Source: an uncultured Bacteroidia bacterium (lineage in GTDB: Bacteria > Bacteroidota > Bacteroidia > Bacteroidales > UBA932). Taken from it: DNA of 33,901 nucleotides. Location: assembly GCA_902795735.1 (NCBI GenBank), contig CADBMD010000176.1, positions 1-33,901 of the forward strand, written 5' to 3'. How positions within the stretch are numbered: the first letter of the stretch is position 1; the number at the start of each line of letters is the position of its first letter. Below, piece after piece: positions 1-6,248 of the stretch. Made by a program: the position numbers and the translations under genes. Under the pieces are notes generated by a model. That model saw nothing but the letters and a program-made list of their open reading frames with translations. It was not told the origin of the DNA and searched no databases.

Positions 1-599
1 CCGTCCTCCCCAGTGTAGCCGGTACGGCTGATGATGACCCTCTGGCCTTCATCCTCGAAATCCTTGAAGGTGTAGAAAGTCAAGCCGGCGGCTTCGGCAG
101 CGAATGGAAGCGCTTTCACAAGAGTCTCTTCAGCCTTGGGACCTTGCAATGCAATCTGTCCCCAACTGTCGGACTGATTGTCGATCCTGACATCGAAACC
201 TTCGCTGTGTTCCTTGATCCAGAGATGATCCTTTTCTATGTTGGCAGCATTGACTACCAGCAGATAGTGGTCGGGTTCGAATTCTTTGTAGACCAGAAGG
301 TCATCGACGGTCCCGCCATCAGGATAGAGCATCATTCCATAAAGCACCTGGCCGGGTGCCATCGGCCTGATGTCGTTAGTGAAGATGTGGTTGACGAATC
401 TCTCAGCATCAGGGCCGCTGACGAATATCTCGCCCATGTGGGAGACATCGAACATCCCGACGTTCTTGCGCACCGCGAGATGCTCCTCAGTGATCGATGA
501 ATACTGTATAGGCATGTCGAAGCCTGCAAAAGGACTCATTTTGGCTCCGAGAGCCAGATGGCTGTCATGAAGACAGGTTAAATTGAGCATTTCTTCCAT
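1..599 (-). CDS. gcvT: Aminomethyltransferase, glycine cleavage system T protein (partial)
   Basis: This reading frame encodes the first 199 residues of GcvT and runs off the left edge of the window. GcvT moves the aminomethyl carbon from the lipoylated H protein to tetrahydrofolate, releasing ammonia, in the cytoplasm. What I see is the family N-terminus: LGAKMSPFAGFDMPIQY near residues 17-33, the DVSHMGE block near 52, and later the LQGPKA and SRTGYTGEDG blocks, the last at the cut end. The start is the ATG at 599; a second ATG four codons in (590) is also possible, because family members usually begin close to this point. It follows the nuclease stop codon by 31 bases on the same strand and may share its transcript. 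I see no TAnnTTTG promoter directly in front of it. Identity is secure; only the exact start is uncertain. Confidence 0.95.
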   Translation of the reverse strand, partial: MEEMLNLTCLHDSHLALGAKMSPFAGFDMPIQYSSITEEHLAVRKNVGMFDVSHMGEIFVSGPDAERFVNHIFTNDIRPMAPGQVLYGMMLYPDGGTVDDLLVYKEFEPDHYLLVVNAANIEKDHLWIKEHSEGFDVRIDNQSDSWGQIALQGPKAEETLVKALPFAAEAAGLTFYTFKDFEDEGQRVIISRTGYTGED

Positions 600-630
600 C
601 GTTATGGTTATCAATTATATGTTAACAGAT

Positions 631-1503
631 CTAATCTTTCAGTATCTCGTCCCTGATCCTCCAGTCTCCGAAAGGATCCATCACAGCCTCCGCCTCGTCC
701 TGATCCTTTGCATCAAGGTTGAAGAACAAGTCCATGCCAAGTTTTTCTTCCAGCTCATCAACGGTCATCGCATATAAGGTCAGGTTACGGACGCATGCCT
801 CATTCGGGAATATGAAGCCTATAGCTGCATAGCTTCCATCCTTCTTCCTGGTAAGCAAAGCCTTGAAGAACGAATCCGGAACCATCACATGGTTCTGGCC
901 AATATGGCGGGGATTGTTGTACTCGAAAACCGGACCGCAGACTACCCAAACCTTCTTGTAGTAGCGAGCCTCGTATCTCACCTGCTTCTCAAGGTCATTC
1001 CAGGCTCCCGAGTTGAGGTTGTGGTTCTGCGGACAGACGTTGCTGAGGTAGAAACTCTCTTTCATCGTCTGTGAACTCCATCTCATGTCCGCTGCGGGAG
1101 CCATGTGGCCACGGTCGTAACCAGAGCCGACATAGTCCCTGTCATAGGCCTGCCGTCCTTTCACGAGCGGATCAGGTTCGAAACTGTCTTCCCTGCTCCT
1201 GAATCCGGTTTCAAGTTCAGTGGAAAGCAGTTCATAGGCGACCCAGTTAGGAACCCGGTAGTCCGAATTGTATGAAAGGGCATAGCCCATGTGTTCTATG
1301 ATGCAGCTTTCATTGTCTTCCAGCCTGTAAGGAATCTCAAGACGGGTCATAATATCCTTGTCCTGCCCGGCAGCTTCGCCTTCAAGCAGGGTGAGATTCT
1401 CTTCCGCAGGCGTCTCCGACCCACCCCAGACGAAATGATAGGCCGTACCGAGAAGGGCCAGGACGACCAATATCAAGATGGAATTCCTTTTCTGTCTTTC
1501 CAT
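631..1503 (-). CDS. DNA/RNA non-specific endonuclease, membrane-anchored or secreted
   Basis: This 290-residue protein belongs to the NUC (Serratia nuclease-like, beta-beta-alpha metal) endonuclease family, which cuts single- and double-stranded DNA and RNA with one Mg ion. The signature DRGHMAPAADM is at residues 130-140, with H133 as the expected general base. The second signature NSGAW...E begins at N164, the expected metal-ligand asparagine. Residues 8-27 are a hydrophobic signal peptide or membrane anchor after a basic MERQKR start, so it should act in the periplasm or outside the cell. No immunity protein is recognisable beside it, which fits a scavenging nuclease kept out of the cytoplasm better than a toxin. 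Its ATG lies one base after the stop codon of the SUMF1-type gene, so the two are almost certainly co-transcribed and translationally coupled. Confidence 0.9.
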   Translation of the reverse strand: MERQKRNSILILVVLALLGTAYHFVWGGSETPAEENLTLLEGEAAGQDKDIMTRLEIPYRLEDNESCIIEHMGYALSYNSDYRVPNWVAYELLSTELETGFRSREDSFEPDPLVKGRQAYDRDYVGSGYDRGHMAPAADMRWSSQTMKESFYLSNVCPQNHNLNSGAWNDLEKQVRYEARYYKKVWVVCGPVFEYNNPRHIGQNHVMVPDSFFKALLTRKKDGSYAAIGFIFPNEACVRNLTLYAMTVDELEEKLGMDLFFNLDAKDQDEAEAVMDPFGDWRIRDEILKD

Positions 1504-1504
1504 G

Positions 1505-2959
1505 TCACAAAGCCAGTCTAAGTCCGAAAGTACCCTTTATGTTCTTGCCAGGCATGTAGGAGCGGTTACTTATCCTGCAGGCATCCCACCGGCTGGCACA
1601 ACTGCCGCCCCTCAGGATCCTGGTACCTCCTTCAGCAGCTCCGACGGGATTGACCGCCGGCTCGCTCTGATATTCGGAAGCCCGGTCGAAACACCATTCC
1701 CAGACATTTCCGCTCATGTCGTACAAGCCAAGCTCATTAGGTTTCTTCGTAGCCACATTCTGTGGTTTTGAACCTGCATTGTCAAGGAACCACATGACTG
1801 TCTTCATCTCGTTTCCGCCGCTGAAACCATAATGCCTGGACATCGCCCCTCCGCGGGCCGCATATTCCCATTCAGCTTCGGTAGGCAGCCTGAACTTCCG
1901 GCCTGTCATGGAATTCAGTTTCCTAAGGAAGGTCTGGCAATCGTACCAGGAGACATTGCAGACAGGCTTGCGAAGATCCTTGGCGTCATTAAGATAAGGT
2001 ACAGACCCCATCACAGCGAGCCAAAGCCCGATCGTTACCTCAGTCTCCCCTATCTTATAATCATCCAAAGTCACAGGATGGGCGTTCTTCTCGTTGTCCG
2101 GAATGGTGAAATCCAGATAAGGGGAATCGGTAATGTTGAATCCCATGGTAAACTGTCCCCCGCGGACTTTGACCATAGCAAAAGAGACGTCCCCGACAGT
2201 AAACTTTTCCGGCACACCGTCCAAGGCATCCGTCTCTTCCCTGTCTATGGAGATTCCTTCCAACGGGCCGAGAATGGAGTCATCAAGCACATCCTCAGTA
2301 ACCTGGGCAAGCCTGAACCCTACATGTGTGCGCCTTGTGTGGGAAGCCACACGCATCCGCTCGAGAGTGGTACGGACGACCTTGTCGTCAATGACCTTGG
2401 GACCGGCGGGATTGACCATCAGGTTCATAGGCTTGAAATAGTCATCGCTCGTAGCATCGTCAGGCACTTCGTCATAACTGTCCTGGCACCACTCTGCGAC
2501 AGTCGTAAAGCCCTTGTCATGGCAGAATTTCTGGGCATACTCCCACTGTGCCTCAGTAGGCAGGGAGAACACTTTCCCGGTCAGTTTCCCGAGTCTTGAA
2601 AGGAATTTCTGGATATCGGCCCAGGAAACCATGTCGACAGGGGCGGCGGGATCCTGTACCTGGCTGGGATTGGAGCCCATCACTACAGTCCAAAGAGACT
2701 GCGACACCGGCTCTGCACTGATTACGAAGCCATCAAGCGCTACCGGCTGGACGATGCCATGAGTGACCTTGCGCCGGTTGTCGGCAGACAGCCCCATAGT
2801 GAAGTTTCCGGAGGGAATCTTTACCATCTCGAATGAGACGCCATCCAAAGAGTAAGCCATCTCATAATCAGGGTCAGTCTTCACTTGAGCGGTATTCCTG
2901 CATGCCACCGTAGAAACTGCGACAGCAAAGATGATAAAGAGAACTCCAAACCTGTTCAT
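1505..2959 (-). CDS. Lipoprotein with two tandem SUMF1/formylglycine-generating-enzyme-type domains
   Basis: The 484-residue protein starts with a hydrophobic signal peptide ending in VSTVACRN, a plausible though not ideal lipobox, so it is probably a lipoprotein. Two SUMF1-fold copies follow. Copy 1 (about 45-240) keeps FEMVKIPSGNFTMG, VSWADIQKFLSRL and LPTEAQWEYA but lacks the GNVWEW block. Copy 2 (about 252-484) keeps FAMVKVRGGQFTMG, LPTEAEWEYAARGG, DMSGNVWEWC and RILRGGS. True formylglycine-generating enzymes carry two catalytic cysteines after RGGS with five-residue spacing. Here the two cysteines (RGGSC and DACR) are shifted and seven apart, so sulfatase activation is doubtful; there is also no sulfatase in the window. 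The fold is also used for binding and structural roles, for example in gliding and secretion proteins. The gene has a TATATTTG promoter element 22 bases before the ATG and leads into the nuclease gene. Confidence 0.85.
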   Translation of the reverse strand: MNRFGVLFIIFAVAVSTVACRNTAQVKTDPDYEMAYSLDGVSFEMVKIPSGNFTMGLSADNRRKVTHGIVQPVALDGFVISAEPVSQSLWTVVMGSNPSQVQDPAAPVDMVSWADIQKFLSRLGKLTGKVFSLPTEAQWEYAQKFCHDKGFTTVAEWCQDSYDEVPDDATSDDYFKPMNLMVNPAGPKVIDDKVVRTTLERMRVASHTRRTHVGFRLAQVTEDVLDDSILGPLEGISIDREETDALDGVPEKFTVGDVSFAMVKVRGGQFTMGFNITDSPYLDFTIPDNEKNAHPVTLDDYKIGETEVTIGLWLAVMGSVPYLNDAKDLRKPVCNVSWYDCQTFLRKLNSMTGRKFRLPTEAEWEYAARGGAMSRHYGFSGGNEMKTVMWFLDNAGSKPQNVATKKPNELGLYDMSGNVWEWCFDRASEYQSEPAVNPVGAAEGGTRILRGGSCASRWDACRISNRSYMPGKNIKGTFGLRLAL

Positions 2960-2980
2960 CCCTTCTTTTCTTTTAACTTA

Positions 2981-2988
2981 CAAATATA
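2981..2988 (-). promoter_or_regulatory. Bacteroidetes-type -7 element for the SUMF1 lipoprotein gene
   Basis: On the minus strand TATATTTG matches the Bacteroidetes -7 consensus TAnnTTTG exactly and lies 22 bases before the ATG at 2959. The -33 region, about 19 bases upstream, reads CTG rather than TTG, so it is weak. A short leader of about 15 bases is implied. Confidence 0.55.
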
Positions 2989-3020
2989 TAAAAAACTATT
3001 GAGCTTTCAGCCATATTCAC

Positions 3021-3054
3021 AAACAAAGGCGACGGCCGGAAACCGGTCGCCGCC
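3021..3054 (-). terminator. Intrinsic terminator after the DUF4332 gene
   Basis: The arms at 3028-3039 and 3043-3054 form a 12-pair GC-rich stem with one A-C mismatch, one G-T pair and an AAA (TTT on the minus strand) loop. Read on the minus strand the stem is followed by TTTGTTTG. It lies 20 bases past the DUF4332 stop codon and just before the promoter of the SUMF1 gene, so it separates the two transcription units. Confidence 0.75.
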
Positions 3055-3074
3055 CTATTGACTGTTTTCGACTG

Positions 3075-3482
3075 CTAGTACTCAACCATAGGAGGGAGTT
3101 CCTTGGCCTGGTCGATCATCTTCTGGACCATAACCTCGGTGGGAACGACCCTGGTGAGGTTCTTTTCCGCATTGACTTCCTGCATCTTTGCGACGAGGTT
3201 AGCGGCGACCCTGTGCTGAAGTTCCTTTACGGTGTCAACACCGGAAGCCTCGAGAAGCTCGGAGAACTGAGGGCCTACACCTTTGATACGGAAAAGGTCT
3301 GCATGGTTGACCCATGTCAGGATAAGTTTGCCTGCGATTTCGGTAGCATCCTCAAGTTCCTTGCGGCCCTTGCGGGTCTTGCCCTTTTCTAGAAGCTGGT
3401 CAACTGTCTCTATGCCGGCTGCAATAAGCTTCTCAGCATAGACAGGTCCTATGCCCTGAATGTCGATAATCTTGTAAGTCAT
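3075..3482 (-). CDS. DUF4332 helix-hairpin-helix domain protein
   Basis: This small cytoplasmic protein (135 residues) resembles the DUF4332 family, which consists of paired helix-hairpin-helix-like units and whose role is not established. The two halves are visible: DIQGIGPVYAEKLIAAGI near residues 7-24 and RIKGVGPQFSELLEASGV about 60 residues later. Both carry the GIGP/GVGP hairpin typical of non-specific DNA-backbone binding folds. I chose the ATG at 3482 (protein start MTYKII) over the longer frame opening at 3536. The longer version would place the consensus promoter at 3524-3554 inside the coding region, and family members begin close to MTYK. The gene stands alone, with its own promoter upstream and a strong terminator downstream. 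DNA binding is inferred from the fold only. Confidence 0.85.
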   Translation of the reverse strand: MTYKIIDIQGIGPVYAEKLIAAGIETVDQLLEKGKTRKGRKELEDATEIAGKLILTWVNHADLFRIKGVGPQFSELLEASGVDTVKELQHRVAANLVAKMQEVNAEKNLTRVVPTEVMVQKMIDQAKELPPMVEY

Positions 3483-3523
3483 TGTGATTAAATTTGAATA
3501 GTTAGTAACAAGTTCAACTATCC

Positions 3524-3554
3524 CAAATATAATCAAAAACTTTTACTTAGCAAA
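3524..3554 (-). promoter_or_regulatory. Consensus Bacteroidetes promoter for the DUF4332 gene
   Basis: On the minus strand TTTG (3554-3551), 19 bases, then TATATTTG (3531-3524) is an exact match to the TTTG-N19-21-TAnnTTTG promoter. It implies a leader of roughly 35 bases before the ATG at 3482 and decides the start-codon choice for that gene. Confidence 0.8.
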
Positions 3555-3580
3555 AAAAAGATAAAAACGGCTGGCGGTCG

Positions 3581-4054
3581 TCAGAAAGACTGGAAGAAAA
3601 GGATGTCCTTCTTGAGCATCACCTTCGGCTCCATGAGATAAACCTTCTGGAAGAGTCGGAACTGGTTTACCTTGGAAAGATACACCTTGTCTTCATGCTT
3701 GCCTTTGCGCCACCATTTGTAGAAACCGATAGGATCGTTCTCGAAAGGGATCTTTGCCAGGATGTCGGACGAGAAACCGGGGAAATCGATGGTTACGTTC
3801 AGTCCCATGTACTGCTTATAGTACTGAGGATCAGCACGTCTAAGCTTGCTCATCAATGGATTATAGACTTCGATCTGATCCACATGGAGAGTCTTCTGGC
3901 GAACTATGAGCTTATGGATCAGGACCGGGTCGGAATTGAGCCAAGCACCGACTTTCATGGTCCTCTGGCCCTCTTCAGTGTCGAGGGTCAGTTCATCCAT
4001 TGAATAGTACACTTTCTCTGGATCAAGGGGAAATATCGGTTCAATGTCCGCCAT
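3581..4054 (-). CDS. Hypothetical protein, 157 residues, no recognised family
   Basis: I do not recognise this protein. It has no signal peptide or membrane segment, so it should be cytoplasmic. It starts with MADIEPIFPLDPEKVYYSMD, contains a strongly aromatic stretch (PIGFYKWWRKGKHEDK, near residues 111-126) and ends in a basic-hydrophobic tail KKDILFFQSF. The frame is open back to 4087, but the ATG at 4054 is the better start because a consensus promoter occupies 4075-4106, just upstream. It sits between htpG and the DUF4332 gene on the same strand but has its own promoter, so it is probably an independent unit. The consensus promoter and an uninterrupted frame on the coding strand of its neighbours make a real gene likely; the function is unknown. 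Confidence 0.75.
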   Translation of the reverse strand: MADIEPIFPLDPEKVYYSMDELTLDTEEGQRTMKVGAWLNSDPVLIHKLIVRQKTLHVDQIEVYNPLMSKLRRADPQYYKQYMGLNVTIDFPGFSSDILAKIPFENDPIGFYKWWRKGKHEDKVYLSKVNQFRLFQKVYLMEPKVMLKKDILFFQSF

Positions 4055-4074
4055 AATCAGATAATCACAACGGA

Positions 4075-4106
4075 CAAAGATAACCAAAAAAACCTTATTT
4101 CACAAA
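4075..4106 (-). promoter_or_regulatory. Consensus Bacteroidetes promoter for the 157-residue hypothetical gene
   Basis: On the minus strand TTTG (4106-4103), 20 bases, then TATCTTTG (4082-4075) matches the consensus exactly. It sits about 20 bases before the ATG at 4054 and directly after the htpG stop codon, so the gene need not depend on htpG transcription. Confidence 0.78.
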
Positions 4107-4131
4107 TGCAGAAGGCCGCAATTCGCCTTTT

Positions 4132-6027
4132 TTATCCCTTGTATGCCTCAGCCAGGACCTTGTTGCTGCGGGCGATGAAATCGGACAATGCCTTCCCTTT
4201 CAGGAGACCGTTGGCAAGCAAGGCAAGGTCGGTGACTTGTTTCAGGGCGTCGCTTCCGGAAGCATATTCCTCAACTTTGTCCTTGTTCTCCTTCATCCCT
4301 TCTACTATCTTGGCCATCAATGGATTCTGGAGATTTGCCGTAATGTTGAAGGATTCCGGCATCTCGCCGTAGAAATTCATGCCGCCGCCTAGCGCACTCA
4401 TCTCGCGGTAACGTCTCATGAACTCATTGCGGGTTATGAGGATAGGGTCCGCGTTTTCTCCAAGATTGTCGGCTTCGATGTAGTACTCATATTCTTTCGG
4501 CAGCACGGCCTTGAACATGGCATCCAGCCCCTTCTTGTCTTCCTCCGCCAGTTCGGGCTTGACCTTTTCCTCTTTAGGGACCAGATTGTCCACGGAGTCC
4601 GAATCCACCCTGGCGAACCTGGTGTCAGGAATCTTCTGCTCGAGAAGGTTGACAAAGTGAGAATCCAGTTCACAGTCCATAAGGAGCACATCATATCCCT
4701 TGTTCTTGGCAGCTTCAATGAAAGGATACTGTGTCTCGGAATCGGTTGCGTAGAGATAGACCACCTTCTTGTCCTTGTCTGTCTGTGAGTCGGCAATGGC
4801 CTTCCGGTAATCCTCCAATGAGAAGAACTTTCCGTCCGTGTTCTTCAGCAGGGCGAACTTGAGAGCCCTCTCGCAGAACTTTTCATCGGAGAGCATGCCA
4901 TATTCAATGAAAAGCTTGAGGTTGTCCCATTTGTTCTCCCATGCACTCCGTTCGTTCTTGAATATTTCTTCAAGCCTGTCAGCCACTTTCTTGGTGATGT
5001 AGGTGGATATCTTCTTAACGTTCTCATCAGCCTGCAGGTAACTCCTGGAGACATTCAGGGGAATGTCAGGGGAATCGATCACACCGTGAAGAAGTGTCAG
5101 GAAGTCCGGGACTATGTTCTCCACATGGTCGGTCACGAACATCTGGTTGCAGTAAAGCTGGATGTTGTTCTTCTCGATCGCCATCCTTTCCTTGATCTTG
5201 GGGAAATAAAGGATCCCGGTCAGGTTGAAAGGATAGTCGACATTCAGATGGATGTAGAACAAAGGTTCCTCCTTCATCGGATAGAGGTCCTTGTAGAACT
5301 TTATATAGTCCTCATCCTTAAGTTCTGAAGGTTTCCTGGTCCACAGAGGCTCTATGCCGTTAACGATGTGATCCTTGTCTGTGTCTACATATTTCTTGTC
5401 TTTCCACTCCTGTTCCTTTCCGAACACGATCGGGACAGGCATAAATTTGCAGTACTTGCCCAGAAGCTGGCTGATCTTGCCTTTGGTGCCGTAATCCCTG
5501 GCTGCGTCATCGTCGAGGAACAATGTGATGACTGTTCCACGGTCGCTCTTCTTGCAAGGTCCCATCTCGAACTCAGGATCTCCTTCGCAACTCCAGAGTA
5601 CAGGTTCGGCGCCGTCCTTCCATGACAGGGATTCTATCGTCACTTTCGTTGCGACCATGAAAGCGGAATAGAAACCAAGCCCGAAATGACCTATTATGTT
5701 CTGGTCTTTGTATTTCTCAAGGAATTCTCCGGCAGATGAGAAAGCAATCTGGTTGATGTACTTGTCGACTTCCTCTGCCGTCATTCCGATTCCTCGGTCA
5801 ATGACTTTCAGGGTCTTCTTTTTCTCGTCCAGCTGGACTTCTACTTTCAGGTCTCCGAGTTCACCTTTGAATTCGCCACTGGAGGAGAGCGCCTTCATCT
5901 TCTGGGTGGCATCGACTGCATTGGCTACAAGTTCCCTTAGGAATATCTCATGGTCTGAATACAGAAACTGCTTGATGACCGGGAATATGTTCTCGGTAGT
6001 TACTCCAATCTGTCCTTTGTTTTTCAT
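4132..6027 (-). CDS. htpG: Molecular chaperone HtpG (Hsp90 family)
   Basis: This 631-residue protein is bacterial Hsp90, an ATP-dependent dimeric cytoplasmic chaperone. The N-terminal ATPase domain shows SDHEIFLRELVANAVDA (ATP-site asparagine and the ELV helix), DRGIGM and GHFGLGFYSAFMV (the lid glycines). The middle domain shows the long DYPFNLTGILYFPK and NIQLYCNQMFV blocks and DIPLNVSRSYLQ. The C-terminal dimerisation domain follows GGGMNFYGEMPESFNI. From memory, Bacteroides HtpG proteins are about 680 residues and carry a charged coiled insert in the C-terminal domain. That insert seems to be missing here, which would explain the shorter length, and the reading frame is intact. Upstream is an unusual regulatory region (6147-6187) and a leader of about 100 bases rather than the TAnnTTTG promoter of neighbouring genes. 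Confidence 0.97.
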   Translation of the reverse strand: MKNKGQIGVTTENIFPVIKQFLYSDHEIFLRELVANAVDATQKMKALSSSGEFKGELGDLKVEVQLDEKKKTLKVIDRGIGMTAEEVDKYINQIAFSSAGEFLEKYKDQNIIGHFGLGFYSAFMVATKVTIESLSWKDGAEPVLWSCEGDPEFEMGPCKKSDRGTVITLFLDDDAARDYGTKGKISQLLGKYCKFMPVPIVFGKEQEWKDKKYVDTDKDHIVNGIEPLWTRKPSELKDEDYIKFYKDLYPMKEEPLFYIHLNVDYPFNLTGILYFPKIKERMAIEKNNIQLYCNQMFVTDHVENIVPDFLTLLHGVIDSPDIPLNVSRSYLQADENVKKISTYITKKVADRLEEIFKNERSAWENKWDNLKLFIEYGMLSDEKFCERALKFALLKNTDGKFFSLEDYRKAIADSQTDKDKKVVYLYATDSETQYPFIEAAKNKGYDVLLMDCELDSHFVNLLEQKIPDTRFARVDSDSVDNLVPKEEKVKPELAEEDKKGLDAMFKAVLPKEYEYYIEADNLGENADPILITRNEFMRRYREMSALGGGMNFYGEMPESFNITANLQNPLMAKIVEGMKENKDKVEEYASGSDALKQVTDLALLANGLLKGKALSDFIARSNKVLAEAYKG

Positions 6028-6146
6028 ATCTCTGTCTTCTTTTAATATTATCTTGTCCTGTTACTGCTGGCCGATGATGACTGCCCTGGGCCATTGCCAC
6101 CCTCGGCACGTTAAGATGGGGGACCGGCCAGCCTGTACCTTGGAGC

Positions 6147-6162
6147 GTCAAATTGCGTTCCA
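6147..6162 (-). promoter_or_regulatory. Possible sigma-54-like -24/-12 element upstream of htpG
   Basis: The minus strand reads TGGAACGCAATTTGAC. It resembles the sigma-54 consensus TGGCACG-N4-TTGC with the right ten-base interval between the GG and the second dinucleotide, but that dinucleotide is GA instead of GC. It would give a transcript starting near 6135 with a leader of about 108 bases. I see no TAnnTTTG element closer to htpG. The match is imperfect, so this is tentative. Confidence 0.35.
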
Positions 6163-6174
6163 CAACATCATTTC

Positions 6175-6187
6175 TGACAAAATGTCA
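6175..6187. promoter_or_regulatory. Inverted repeat TGACA-N3-TGTCA upstream of htpG
   Basis: Five-base arms TGACA and TGTCA with a three-base spacer form a perfect dyad. A further TGTC/GACA half-site follows at 6192-6196 (GCGACAAC on the plus strand). The dyad lies 12 bases upstream of the sigma-54-like element and about 150 bases before the htpG ATG, which fits an operator or activator site for a stress regulator. The regulator is not encoded in this window. Confidence 0.45.
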
Positions 6188-6201
6188 CCAGCGACAACCG
6201 T

Positions 6202-6235
6202 CAAACGAAAGACGGTACCGTTTCAGGGTACCGTC
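6202..6235 (-). terminator. Intrinsic terminator after the acyl-CoA synthetase gene
   Basis: A perfect nine-pair stem (GACGGTACC at 6211-6219 and GGTACCGTC at 6227-6235) encloses a seven-base loop. Read on the minus strand it is followed by the U-rich TTTCGTTTG. It begins 13 bases after the acyl-CoA synthetase stop codon and insulates htpG from it. Confidence 0.8.
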
Positions 6236-6248
6236 AGAAAGAACAGGC

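Noticed and set aside
631-1503. Reading the nuclease as a toxin of an antagonism system
   Set aside because: There is no immunity gene, no polymorphic-toxin delivery domain and a plain signal anchor, which fits an ordinary exported nuclease.
4113-4131. Possible hairpin AAGGC...GCCTT after htpG
   Set aside because: On the minus strand, where transcription runs, no U-tract follows the short stem, so it does not qualify as an intrinsic terminator.
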